A stretch of DNA of 36,905 bases from positions 2,958,242 through 2,995,146 of the forward strand of contig CP070639.1 in NCBI GenBank assembly GCA_020354045.1, given 5' to 3'. A program made the translations under genes and the position numbers. The stretch comes from Anaerolineales bacterium (GTDB lineage: Bacteria > Chloroflexota > Anaerolineae > Anaerolineales > UBA4823). How positions within the stretch are numbered: the first letter of the stretch is position 1; each line of letters opens with the position of its first letter. Below are positions 8,331-16,219 of the stretch, piece after piece. The notes beneath the pieces were generated by a model that was given only the letters and a program-made list of their open reading frames with translations, was not told the DNA's origin and did no database searches.

Positions 8331-9559
8331 GACAGCAGTACCTCAACCTGTTGACCGGCATGTAGACCGGTAGCATCGGCGGGAATGCGGATAAACCCAT
8401 TGGCGCGCACCAGTGTAAAGATCAGGTTGCTCTTGCCAAATACCGGTTCCGCCTGATAACCCTCAGGACCTGATACCAGCCTCACCGGTATCCAGTCTTC
8501 GCGTCCGGCCTGCGAGGGAAGATTCAAGGTCAAACGGGCTTGAACACTGGGTGCGGGAGTGAAGCGACGCACACCCAACAATGCCTCTAGCACTTTGGTG
8601 ACCACAATCGAGGCGATCACCAGCGCACTGACCGGGTTGCCCGGAAGTCCGATGACCGGTTTACCATTGCAAACTGCCAGGATGGTTGGCTTTCCAGGTC
8701 GCACCTCGACACCATGCACCAGCACCCCGGGCGTTCCCAGTGCGTTGATCACCTCTGCAGTTAAGTCGCGTGTGCTGGCTGACGATCCAGCTGTAATAAC
8801 CACTACGTCGCACTCTTGCAGCGCTTTCTCAGCCATGATGCGCATGGGTTTCACCCGATCCGGGATGATGCCATAGCGTACAGGTACTCCACCTAAATCC
8901 TGAGTCAAGGCACTCAATGTGTAAGCATTCACATCGCGCACCTGCCCTGGCTTTATCTCCTGCTCAGGTGGGACAACCTCATCCCCGCTCGAGATAATAC
9001 CCACCCGCGGTTGCTGGCTTACCCGCACACGGGTTAGCCCCAGAGCCATCAAACCACCAATTTCTGCCGGGCGCAGGCGTATCCCACCCGGGATGACCTC
9101 TTGACCCTCAGCTACATCCTCGCCAGCTTTGAGCACATTTTCTCCTAGCGCAACCGCACGCAGGATCTCTACCTCATCAACTTGCACCTGTTGTGTATAT
9201 TCCACCATGACCACCGCGTTTGCCCCATCTGGCAGCATACCACCGGTGTGGATAAGTGCGCATTGATTTTTCGGCAACGCAAAACCTGCGACTTTTCCCA
9301 TCGGCACTTCTCCAGCTACGCGCAAATATGCTGGTAAAGCCTCTGTTGCACCGTAGGTATCTTCAGCACGCACCGAAAAGCCATCCACTGTGCTGCGGGC
9401 AAAGGAAGGCAGAGCATGGGGCGCATTTACTCCATCATAGGTAACTCTACCGAGTGCCTGGATTGTATCTACCTCTTCGAGCCTTGGCTGGGGCTGCAAA
9501 TGATCCATCAGGCGTTTTAGCGCCTCAGGGGGTGGTAGCAGCTCAAGAAATTCTGGCAT
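8327..9559 (-). CDS. moeA: molybdopterin molybdenumtransferase MoeA
   Basis: This 410-residue MoeA is of standard length. It shows SFARSTVDGFSVRAEDT near the N-terminus, SSGDEVVPPEQEIKPGQVRD, the ITAGSSASTRDLT loop, and VIGLPGNPVSAL. It should catalyse the last step of molybdenum cofactor assembly, releasing AMP from adenylyl-molybdopterin while inserting the metal. It starts 13 bp after the stop of the UbiA-like gene and overlaps the ACT gene by four bases. With the MoeA-PBP fusion it makes two paralogs in one operon. In organisms with two MoeA proteins one sometimes serves tungsten; nothing in this window decides that. Confidence 0.94.
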   Translation of the reverse strand: MPEFLELLPPPEALKRLMDHLQPQPRLEEVDTIQALGRVTYDGVNAPHALPSFARSTVDGFSVRAEDTYGATEALPAYLRVAGEVPMGKVAGFALPKNQCALIHTGGMLPDGANAVVMVEYTQQVQVDEVEILRAVALGENVLKAGEDVAEGQEVIPGGIRLRPAEIGGLMALGLTRVRVSQQPRVGIISSGDEVVPPEQEIKPGQVRDVNAYTLSALTQDLGGVPVRYGIIPDRVKPMRIMAEKALQECDVVVITAGSSASTRDLTAEVINALGTPGVLVHGVEVRPGKPTILAVCNGKPVIGLPGNPVSALVIASIVVTKVLEALLGVRRFTPAPSVQARLTLNLPSQAGREDWIPVRLVSGPEGYQAEPVFGKSNLIFTLVRANGFIRIPADATGLHAGQQVEVLLS

Positions 9560-9572
9560 GCGAACTCAAGTC

Positions 9573-10478
9573 CTATCTTGTCCAAAACGCATATGCCAGC
9601 AGGTAGACCATGCTGCTGAAGATCGCTATTGGTACCAGGGTGAGCGATCGCCAGTTGGGCTTCGAGCCATCAGCAACACGCCCCATTTGCCAGATTTGTA
9701 CCAACCCCAATGGCAGCAAAAAGAAGGCGGGTAAAGCGATCGGCATGGGTAAGCCAAAAGCAACCGCCACTCCCAGCAGGAAAAATGCGCTAAGTATTAA
9801 CAGGTTATGCAGAATCATCCCATTGCGCCAACCAATGCGTACCATAAGGGTGCGCCGCTCAAATTTAATATCCCTTGCATAATCGGGCAATTGCAGTGCC
9901 AATATGGTTGCCAAGTATAAAGCCGTTAACGGCGTGGTGCTCATGGCAACCAATCGATGCAACTCGCCGGTTTGCAGTAAAAAAGCCAGCGTCGGTAGCA
10001 AGTTGGCAAACAGGATTGATACAACCAATTCCCCATATCCGCTGGTAGCCAGTCGCAGTGAAGGTAGCGAGTACATTACCGCCCCCAGAGCGATCATGCC
10101 CATAAAAACCAACGTCATCCCTGATGGTCGCGCTTGCTGTATTATGAGCGCTGTCAGAGATGCGACGACAGTCAGGCAAGCGATAGCTGCTATCAGCATC
10201 GTTTGTGGCGATATTTTGGCTTCAGTAGCTGGCCTTCCGTTTCCCGAGTAATTTCTCTGTTGTGGAATATCACCCACTACTATCATATGGTTGTATTCTT
10301 CCAGATAGAGCGTGCCAAGCTGAAGAAAGGTTACCCAGATCTGCCCCATCAGGTACCCACCCCATTCAATATCATTCCCCAGGTAGCTTGCGATACCCGC
10401 TCCCAGAAAATAAACCAACCCCGCGCCAAGTAGAAATAGTGGGCGTGATAAGTAAATAATTAATCGAAGACTATCCAT
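9573..10478 (-). CDS. UbiA-family prenyltransferase-like membrane protein
   Basis: A 301-residue integral membrane protein with about eight or nine hydrophobic helices and the UbiA-family layout. The second aspartate motif is recognisable as LPDYARDIKFERRTLMVRIG, close to the DxxxD...R(R/K)TL pattern. The first motif, normally NDxxDxxxD, appears as LYLEEYNHMIVVGD, with the leading Asn-Asp replaced. Classical members move prenyl groups onto aromatic acceptors in quinone, heme or lipid synthesis. The altered first motif makes the substrate uncertain. It starts 5 bp after the DinB-like gene and ends 13 bp before moeA, firmly inside the operon. Confidence 0.82.
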   Translation of the reverse strand: MDSLRLIIYLSRPLFLLGAGLVYFLGAGIASYLGNDIEWGGYLMGQIWVTFLQLGTLYLEEYNHMIVVGDIPQQRNYSGNGRPATEAKISPQTMLIAAIACLTVVASLTALIIQQARPSGMTLVFMGMIALGAVMYSLPSLRLATSGYGELVVSILFANLLPTLAFLLQTGELHRLVAMSTTPLTALYLATILALQLPDYARDIKFERRTLMVRIGWRNGMILHNLLILSAFFLLGVAVAFGLPMPIALPAFFLLPLGLVQIWQMGRVADGSKPNWRSLTLVPIAIFSSMVYLLAYAFWTR

Positions 10479-10483
10479 TCTAT

Positions 10484-10963
10484 CTATTGTTGTGGCAGCA
10501 CTTTGCGTATTTCACGCAGGTGGATTTGATTGTGCCTGTAAAGCAATTTGATAATATCTGCCAGACTGGCAAACCCAAAAAATGGATGACGCCCGGTTTT
10601 AGCAAGATCATCCTGAGCCATGCTCGCCACCAATGAAGCGTTATTCTGCCGATGGATACTGAATTGCTGCATCAGCTCATCTGGCTTAGCCTCATTGAGA
10701 GCAGCTACTTTCCGCTCATTATACGCATCAATATTAAAATCCTCCGGTGCACCTGGTCCGCCTGCCAGGATATTCTTAACCAAGCGGTGGATGCTTTCCT
10801 CGGTAGCCACAAAATGGGCCAGTACCTGGAGTACTGTCCAGCACGAACCCTCAGTATAAATGACCTGTTGCCAGCTCTCATCTGGCAACTCTCTAAAGAA
10901 AGCCAGAGTTTTTTCAGCCTCGCCAGTCAGGCGCGCTTGAAGATGTTGTGGGGTATCTGCCAT
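10484..10963 (-). CDS. DinB-family putative metal-dependent protein
   Basis: A 159-residue protein with the four-helix DinB/YfiT-like pattern. Likely metal ligands are the His in VLAHFVATEE (about residue 50) and a His pair in YRHNQIHLREI near the C-terminus, the usual His triad of the family. Members include thiol-transferases (bacillithiol or mycothiol S-transferases) and proteins of unknown role. The rhodanese and peroxiredoxin in the same operon would fit thiol chemistry, but this is inference. The ATG at 10963 has GAGGAAAG upstream, overlapping the rhodanese stop codon region (10-bp gap). Confidence 0.85.
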   Translation of the reverse strand: MADTPQHLQARLTGEAEKTLAFFRELPDESWQQVIYTEGSCWTVLQVLAHFVATEESIHRLVKNILAGGPGAPEDFNIDAYNERKVAALNEAKPDELMQQFSIHRQNNASLVASMAQDDLAKTGRHPFFGFASLADIIKLLYRHNQIHLREIRKVLPQQ

Positions 10964-10973
10964 GGATCTTTCC

Positions 10974-11450
10974 TCAAGGGGTTAATGGGTAACCAGCTTC
11001 TAGCCAGGCTTGCAGCCCGCCTTTAATGGGTGTCACCTTACCAAAGCCACTATTCAGCAAGAACAGCGCCGCACGGGCGCTTGACTCCTCCGCCGGTCAG
11101 GTTCAATATGTGATGATCCAGTCATCCGTATCCAGCTCATTAGTATGGTCAGCAATTTCTGCTAATGGGATCGATAACGCTCCTGGAATGTGGTTTTGGT
11201 TATAAGCTGCTGCATCTCTAACATCCACAAACACCGCTGAGCCGTCGTCAAAAGCAGCTTTGGCATCGCTCAGGCTGACGCGTGCAATTTGTGGGTAGTT
11301 TTCCTCTTCCTGAGGTGCAACTACACTTGAAGCAGAAGGCTGGCGCAAATACGTACCCAGGTACCATCCACCTACTCCCAGGATCAATGCCGCGCCCACA
11401 ACCATCATCAGGAAAGGTACCAAGCGATTCCGCTGTGATCTATCAGGCAT
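10974..11450 (-). CDS. membrane-anchored rhodanese, probable UxU selenoprotein (two recoded TGA)
   Basis: Read through two in-frame TGA codons, this is a 158-residue rhodanese: N-terminal anchor helix (about 11-32), linker, then a rhodanese domain (about 55-158) containing VFVDVRDAAAYNQNHIPGAL and, at the end, KGGLQAWLEAGYPLTP. The TGAs at 11103-11105 (residue 116) and 11097-11099 (residue 118) fall in WIITY-U-T-U-PAEESSARAAL, where related rhodaneses have a YC(T/S/A)CP active-site motif. Both catalytic-loop cysteines would therefore be selenocysteine. The frame continues intact for 40 codons to TGA 10974. A SECIS-like hairpin follows at 11065-11081. Standard gene finders would stop at 11103 and call a 115-residue truncated protein. 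The start has GGGAGG upstream. The domain should lie outside the cytoplasmic membrane. The gene heads the operon. Confidence 0.82.
11065..11081 (-). promoter_or_regulatory. candidate bacterial SECIS hairpin
   Basis: In the mRNA (minus strand), AGCGCC and GGCGCU form a 6-bp stem closing the loop CGUGC. The loop has G at its second position followed by U, as bacterial SECIS elements require. The loop begins 21 nt after the second UGA and 27 nt after the first, both inside the 16-37 nt range described for bacterial SECIS elements. A weaker GAGGA/UUCUU pairing could extend the lower stem. The fold was judged by eye, not computed. Confidence 0.7.
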
Positions 11451-11477
11451 CCCGCCTCCCTTATTAGGAAATTATCG

Positions 11478-11495
11478 CCAGATTGTTTAATCTGG
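11478..11495. repeat. small inverted repeat in the selenoprotein operon leader
   Basis: CCAGATT-GTTT-AATCTGG is a perfect 7-bp inverted repeat between the candidate promoter (11521-11548) and the ATG at 11450. It could be an RNA hairpin or an operator; nothing further can be said. Confidence 0.4.
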
Positions 11496-11520
11496 GCTCT
11501 GATTCATGATACCACAACTC

Positions 11521-11548
11521 ATTCTATCGGGATTGAGACCAGTTTCAA
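11521..11548 (-). promoter_or_regulatory. candidate sigma-70-type promoter of the selenoprotein/Moco/Bcp operon
   Basis: On the minus strand TTGAAA (11543-11548) and TAGAAT (11521-11526) are spaced by 16 bp and each match the consensus at 5 of 6 positions. Transcription would start near 11514, giving a leader of about 64 nt. It is the only good promoter-like site seen upstream of the nine closely spaced minus-strand genes. Confidence 0.55.
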
Positions 11549-11649
11549 TGTCTCGACACAAAATATATCAACTTAATGAGAAACACATCTACAGCTCTGG
11601 GGCACTTGATTGAACAGCCAGACAACTAGAAGGGATCAATTGCTCAGAT

Positions 11650-12612
11650 TTATGGGCGCAAGAAATTGGAGATAAAAAACCACAGGTTAGCTGGTCTTTC
11701 CGCCAGACGGCGAACGTAATATGCATACCACTGGGTGCCATAAGGCACATATACTCTTACTGGAAAGCCCTGCTTTGCCAGGTTCTCTTGTAAGTCTCGC
11801 CGTATGCCATACAGCATCTGGAATTCCACCGATTTTTTAGGCAAACCACTTTGCTGGACATATTCCACGGCATAATCAACTCTGCGTGGATCGTGTGTTG
11901 CCAGCGCCGGTGTAGGCGGGAATAAACCATCCTCGCTGACCTGGGGACAACCAGCCTGTAGCGAATTTTCCATCATCAGGCGCGCCAAACGATCATAACT
12001 AGCATCGACATCGCCCTTCTTTGGATAGGCGATCTCAGGGGGCTCTTTATATGCTCCCTTACATAAGCGGATACGGGTGCAATCCTGGTTCAACTGGCGC
12101 ACATCACCTTCACTACGGTACAGGTAGGATTGTATAACGACGCCCGTATTATCCAGACCATGTTCAACGCGCATTTTGTGATACAAATCCAGCGTGGCAT
12201 CCACCCAGGGTGAATCCTCCATATCAATCCGCACAAAATTTCCAAGCCCTTTTGCACGTTTTAATATTTTGATTAAATTCTCTTCGCATAACCCCTGGTC
12301 GACCGCCAGCCCAATTTGGGTCAGCTTGATGGAAAAATTGGAGCGTACCCCTGCCTTGGATATCGCCTCAAGAGCCTCCAGGATATCTTCGGTAGACTGG
12401 TAGGCCTCATCAGAGTTGGTGGTATGCTCCCCCAGGTGATCCAGTGTCGCGTTAATACCCAAGGCATTCAGGCGCTGCACCGCCCGGATGCCATCTTCAA
12501 GCTTATCACCAGCTACGAAACGAGAAGCCGCCCGCCAGGCAAATGCCCAACGGGTGACCATATTCCGTGCCCAACCGGCTTTTGACAGGTAAATGAGGAA
12601 TGAACGTAGCAT
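11650..12612 (-). CDS. proline dehydrogenase (monofunctional)
   Basis: A 320-residue FAD-dependent enzyme oxidising proline to pyrroline-5-carboxylate, the first step of proline catabolism. Signature segments are visible: RIDMEDSPWVDATLDLY, RIRLCKGAYKEP, LATHDPRRVDYA, FQMLYGIRRDLQ, and YVPYGTQWYAYYVRRLAERP, which includes the C-terminal double-Arg substrate-binding region of the family. The length fits a monofunctional enzyme rather than a PutA fusion. GAGGG lies 9 bp before ATG 12612. It is divergent from rpoN and separated from the selenoprotein operon by about 200 bp with its own promoter, so it is probably transcribed alone. No dehydrogenase partner for pyrroline-5-carboxylate is in the window. 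Confidence 0.94.
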   Translation of the reverse strand: MLRSFLIYLSKAGWARNMVTRWAFAWRAASRFVAGDKLEDGIRAVQRLNALGINATLDHLGEHTTNSDEAYQSTEDILEALEAISKAGVRSNFSIKLTQIGLAVDQGLCEENLIKILKRAKGLGNFVRIDMEDSPWVDATLDLYHKMRVEHGLDNTGVVIQSYLYRSEGDVRQLNQDCTRIRLCKGAYKEPPEIAYPKKGDVDASYDRLARLMMENSLQAGCPQVSEDGLFPPTPALATHDPRRVDYAVEYVQQSGLPKKSVEFQMLYGIRRDLQENLAKQGFPVRVYVPYGTQWYAYYVRRLAERPANLWFFISNFLRP

Positions 12613-12659
12613 GTTTGCATGCCCTCATAGTTTGTGAGAAGGATAACTAAGTCACCACC

Positions 12660-12668
12660 ATTTTAACA
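12660..12668 (-). promoter_or_regulatory. candidate extended -10 promoter of proline dehydrogenase
   Basis: TGTTAAAAT on the minus strand has the TGnTAnAAT form of an extended -10 element, about 48 bp upstream of ATG 12612. No convincing -35 box is seen. Confidence 0.35.
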
Positions 12669-12756
12669 TGAATTACACGAATTTAAGATCACCTGAAAAA
12701 TGACTGGGTGGTTGTCTTCATAAAATAACCCGTTAAGATTATCCCGGCCTAAACCC

Positions 12757-12772
12757 TGGTACAAATCTTGCA
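12757..12772 (+). promoter_or_regulatory. sigma-54 (-24/-12) promoter of the rpoN operon
   Basis: TGGTACAAATCTTGCA matches the TGGCAC-N5-TTGCA consensus with one mismatch in the -24 box, and has exactly ten bases between GG (12758-12759) and GC (12770-12771). The predicted start is near 12783, giving a 27-nt leader before ATG 12810. It implies autoregulation of rpoN. A TATAAT at 12779-12784 overlaps the predicted start site. Confidence 0.75.
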
Positions 12773-12809
12773 ACCGGTTATAATTTAAATATCTCCAGTG
12801 AGGGAGACC

Positions 12810-14249
12810 ATGATTTTCCAAACCCAATCTACCGCGCTTCGTCATCTCGCGACAGCCCATCTGGCGCAAACCATGACCCTCTTAAGTCTCAATGCCGCAG
12901 AACTGCGCCAGAAGATCGAATCGGAGCTGGCCTCCAATCCAGCCCTGGAATTATCGGAAACGACTGTCTGCCCCACATGCCGCAAGCGACTTCCAGAACG
13001 TGGACCTTGTCCCTTGTGCAGCCGACCGGTTGAACCCGTCGTTGATGAACCCATTGTGTTCGTCTCGCCGCGCGATGACTTTCTCCCTACCCGAGAACCG
13101 GGTTCTCCCGAAGATATTCCAGATGAAGAACTGGCAGCTGAAGTGATCGACTTGCCCGCTTTCGTCATGCGCCAGATTGCTCCAGAACTGGCGCCCCAGG
13201 ATCGTTCAATCGCCGCCCATATTCTTACCAGCTTGGATGACGATGGGCTGCTGACAATACCACTGTTGGAAATTGCTCGTTTCCACCACGTTCTAATCTC
13301 ACGAATAGAAAGTGTTCTGCATCTGATCCAACGCTCTGAACCTGTTGGTGTAGGCTCTGCTTCTCCCCAGGACGCCCTGCTCGTTCAGTTGGAAATTCTC
13401 GCAGATACGCGCCCAATTCCAGCACTGGCTGAAAGGGCAGTGCGAGAAGGCATGGAATTTCTCAGCCGCAGGCAATACTCAGAGTTAGGCCGGTTGCTTG
13501 GAATTCCTACCGCGCAGGTCAAGCAGATCGCCAAGTTTATCAGTGAGAACCTAAATCCATACCCGGCAAGAGCACATTGGGGAGATGTCCGCCAGTTGCC
13601 TGAGTCGAACCAGGATGCATACCATTTACCTGATGTCATTATCACACGGCTGAATAGTTCCCCCAATTCACCCCTGGTGGTCGAGATTGTCTCTCCCCTG
13701 GCAGGCAAACTCAGGATCAACCCGCTCTTCCGTTCAGCTCTGCAGGATGCACCTACGGAAAAGGCTGAACAATGGAAATCCGACCTGGAACAAGCAAATT
13801 TGCTGATTAAGTGCCTGCAACAGCGCGACCACACCATCGTAAGACTCATGCAACGCCTGGCGGCTATCCAGCGAAGATTCATCCTGCAAGGGGACGCTCA
13901 CCTCGAACCAGTTACGCGCGCCAGTCTGGCAACTGAGCTCGAGGTTCATGAGTCAACCATATCTCGGGCTGTATCCTCAAAATCAGTACAGCTACCAAGC
14001 GGAAGAATCGTACCATTGGCAAAGTTCTTCGATCGCAGTTTGCATATCCGCACCGCGCTGCGACAAATTATTGCCCAGGAAACCAAACCGCTCACCGATA
14101 CACAGCTGGCAAAAATCCTGAAAAACCAGGGCTTTCGTGTTGCCCGTCGAACGGTCGCCAAGTACAGAGCCATGGAAGGGATTTTGCCAGCTCACCTGCG
14201 CCATGCCTCCACGAATCGATCAACATTATCCTCGCTCCCGCACGCCTGA
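12810..14249 (+). CDS. rpoN: RNA polymerase sigma-54 factor with four-cysteine insertion
   Basis: This 479-residue sigma-54 directs core polymerase to -24/-12 promoters and needs an AAA+ activator. The N-terminal activator-interacting region is rich in Gln/Leu (about 1-50, ending in SELASNPALEL). The core-binding domain spans about 110-310, the helix-turn-helix lies near ATELEVHESTISRAVSSK, and the RpoN box is present as VARRTVAKYR. Unusually, residues 54-70 contain CPTC-x9-CPLC (Cys54, 57, 67, 70), a zinc-ribbon-like knuckle at the position of the usually acidic, variable region II. The frame opens at GTG 12798, but ATG 12810 with AGGGAG just upstream is the better start. Its TGA overlaps the kinase ATG by one base. 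Confidence 0.95.
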   Translation: MIFQTQSTALRHLATAHLAQTMTLLSLNAAELRQKIESELASNPALELSETTVCPTCRKRLPERGPCPLCSRPVEPVVDEPIVFVSPRDDFLPTREPGSPEDIPDEELAAEVIDLPAFVMRQIAPELAPQDRSIAAHILTSLDDDGLLTIPLLEIARFHHVLISRIESVLHLIQRSEPVGVGSASPQDALLVQLEILADTRPIPALAERAVREGMEFLSRRQYSELGRLLGIPTAQVKQIAKFISENLNPYPARAHWGDVRQLPESNQDAYHLPDVIITRLNSSPNSPLVVEIVSPLAGKLRINPLFRSALQDAPTEKAEQWKSDLEQANLLIKCLQQRDHTIVRLMQRLAAIQRRFILQGDAHLEPVTRASLATELEVHESTISRAVSSKSVQLPSGRIVPLAKFFDRSLHIRTALRQIIAQETKPLTDTQLAKILKNQGFRVARRTVAKYRAMEGILPAHLRHASTNRSTLSSLPHA

Positions 14250-16219
14250 TGAACACTCTCTCCCAAATTACCGGCTTTCCAAGACTCCCTCGCAATCCAG
14301 GCATCCCTGAAATTCAAGCCTTGATGGAATTCTTGCCTTCCGCGGCACTGCTGGTAGAACTGCCCTCTGGAAATATCCGCCTTGCCAATGCAAGGGCTAC
14401 CGAGATGTCTGCTTACACCCGCGAGGAACTTGGAAAAATGAAAACCAACTCACTCCTGGTGCAAGCTGATTTGCCTGCCTTTCTATCTGCTTTCCCTGCA
14501 CCGTCTGAACCTGTACAGGCGAAGTTAATCACCCGCAGCAAGAGCCATCTCACAGTCTCCATCACCCGCAATGACTTGCTGCCCCAAGGTCGCTGGTCAT
14601 TAATAACTATTGAACGCGCTGAAATACTAATACAACGCCAGGCAGAACATCAACGCCAGAAAAACTTGATTGAAAGTGTGCAAGGCATCACGCAGGCTTT
14701 GCAGCAATCACAGCTTGAATCCAGCCTGCATCTTCTCTTAGAAGCCACTCAAAAAATGACAGGGGCAACCTCCCTGTGCGTTTATCTTCAAAACCTGGCG
14801 CTCGACGGAACAGGGTTCCAGCTCTCCCGACAGGCTAGTCTTGGAGATGACAATCCATTTCCTGATGTGCTTCCTGGTCAAGAGGCCTCGCACTTTCGTC
14901 ATACACACTACTGGATGCCAAGAAAAAGACCCCAATCTGCCTTGGATCGTGTAGCGCGTGAGGCAGGCTTAAGCTACCTCATCACTACCCCCCTCGGCCA
15001 GGCACATGCCATCATCGGCTTTGTCCTCATCGCTGGTGATGACACTCCCCAGCCCGAGATCATTCAAACCCAGTTGAAGATCCTCGCGGATGCCTTTACC
15101 GCACTGATAGAACAACACAGCCGCATCAAGCATATCCTTTCGTCCCTTGAGCGACAATCATTAGCCCAGGCAATTTACGAAACGATCGAGAATTCTATCC
15201 AGGATGGCATCATATTGCTTGATCCTGACCTCAAGATATCGCGCTTGAATAAATCCGCAGAGATCACGCTCGGTTATGACAGCAGTGAAGCCCAAGGGTT
15301 TTCCGTTGACGCGATCCTGGTAGGCACAGAGAGCTTAATCTCTGCACTCGGTATCGCCAAACAAGGTATACCGACACTGGACCTTGATAATATCCACTTG
15401 TATCGCCGCTCTGGGGAAGCATTTCTGGCAAAAGTCGGCGTTATCCCCAGTATAGTTGACGGAAATTTGCAAGGATTCATCATCTTGTTACATGATCTGA
15501 GCGAAAAAGAACAAATAGAAGCCCAAGCCCAGCAACTTGAACAGCGTGCACTGCTTGGTGAAGTCACAGCCATTTTTGCCCATGAGGTTCGCAATCCCAT
15601 CAATAACATCAGCACTGGATTGCAGTTGATGGCTTTAAACCTTCCCCCTGAGGATCCAAACCAGGAGGTCATCACCCGCTTACAGCAGGATTGCGACCGA
15701 CTGAATGAGCTAATGAAATCGGTGCTGATGTTTGCCCGTCCAACTGAATATGAGATGGAGCCAGTTGACATGGGATTGCTGGTAAGCCGCCTGTTAGATC
15801 GCTTCCGGCCGCGTATGGTCTCTGCCAATGTTGAGCATCATGTACAAGTTGAAGACTCATTACCTCTGGTGCGCGGTAATCCCCGTGCTCTGGAGCAAGT
15901 TTTCAACAATCTCTTCACCAATGCCATCCACGCCATGGAAGAAAAAGGTGGAACTCTCGCAATCAAAATCCATGCCATTCAGTCCAACGCCCACCGCCAG
16001 AAAGTCACAGTGGATATCGGCGATAATGGGCCAGGTATCCCTCGCGAATTACAGGAACGCATCTTCCAGCCGTTCTTCACTACCAAACCAAGCGGCACAG
16101 GTCTTGGCCTTGCTATCACAAAACGCATCATCACCGCCCACAAAGGTACCATCCAGGTTACCAGTTTTCCAGGTGGGACAGTATTTCATCTCAATTTTCC
16201 AACCATGGAGTCCCAATGA
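14249..16219 (+). CDS. NtrB-like PAS/GAF sensor histidine kinase
   Basis: A 656-residue cytoplasmic kinase without evident membrane helices. Reading from the N-terminus: a PAS domain (about 20-125), a coiled-coil link, a GAF domain (about 150-290), a second PAS domain (about 310-425), then HisKA with FAHEVRNPINNIS (phospho-acceptor His445) and HATPase_c with NLFTNAIHAM, DNGPGIP and GTGLGLAI. This is the layout of kinases that control sigma-54 activators. The gene overlaps rpoN by one base and the activator gene by four (ATGA), so the three are made together. The signal is unknown; PAS and GAF domains usually bind small molecules or cofactors. Confidence 0.94.
   Translation: MNTLSQITGFPRLPRNPGIPEIQALMEFLPSAALLVELPSGNIRLANARATEMSAYTREELGKMKTNSLLVQADLPAFLSAFPAPSEPVQAKLITRSKSHLTVSITRNDLLPQGRWSLITIERAEILIQRQAEHQRQKNLIESVQGITQALQQSQLESSLHLLLEATQKMTGATSLCVYLQNLALDGTGFQLSRQASLGDDNPFPDVLPGQEASHFRHTHYWMPRKRPQSALDRVAREAGLSYLITTPLGQAHAIIGFVLIAGDDTPQPEIIQTQLKILADAFTALIEQHSRIKHILSSLERQSLAQAIYETIENSIQDGIILLDPDLKISRLNKSAEITLGYDSSEAQGFSVDAILVGTESLISALGIAKQGIPTLDLDNIHLYRRSGEAFLAKVGVIPSIVDGNLQGFIILLHDLSEKEQIEAQAQQLEQRALLGEVTAIFAHEVRNPINNISTGLQLMALNLPPEDPNQEVITRLQQDCDRLNELMKSVLMFARPTEYEMEPVDMGLLVSRLLDRFRPRMVSANVEHHVQVEDSLPLVRGNPRALEQVFNNLFTNAIHAMEEKGGTLAIKIHAIQSNAHRQKVTVDIGDNGPGIPRELQERIFQPFFTTKPSGTGLGLAITKRIITAHKGTIQVTSFPGGTVFHLNFPTMESQ

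Noticed and set aside
11097..11105. Rhodanese as a pseudogene or a truncated 115-residue protein
   Set aside because: Both stops are TGA, both sit at active-site Cys positions, the downstream frame is intact to a natural end just before the next gene's ribosome binding site, and a SECIS-like hairpin is correctly placed.
12756..12784. Sigma-70 promoter for rpoN using CTGGTA and TATAAT
   Set aside because: The upstream box matches only 3 of 6, whereas the same bases form an exact-spacing -24/-12 promoter repeated elsewhere in the window. The TATAAT may still have a minor role.
13385..13882. 165-residue minus-strand open frame opposite rpoN
   Set aside because: Antisense shadow of the sigma-54 core-binding domain; no protein-like features.
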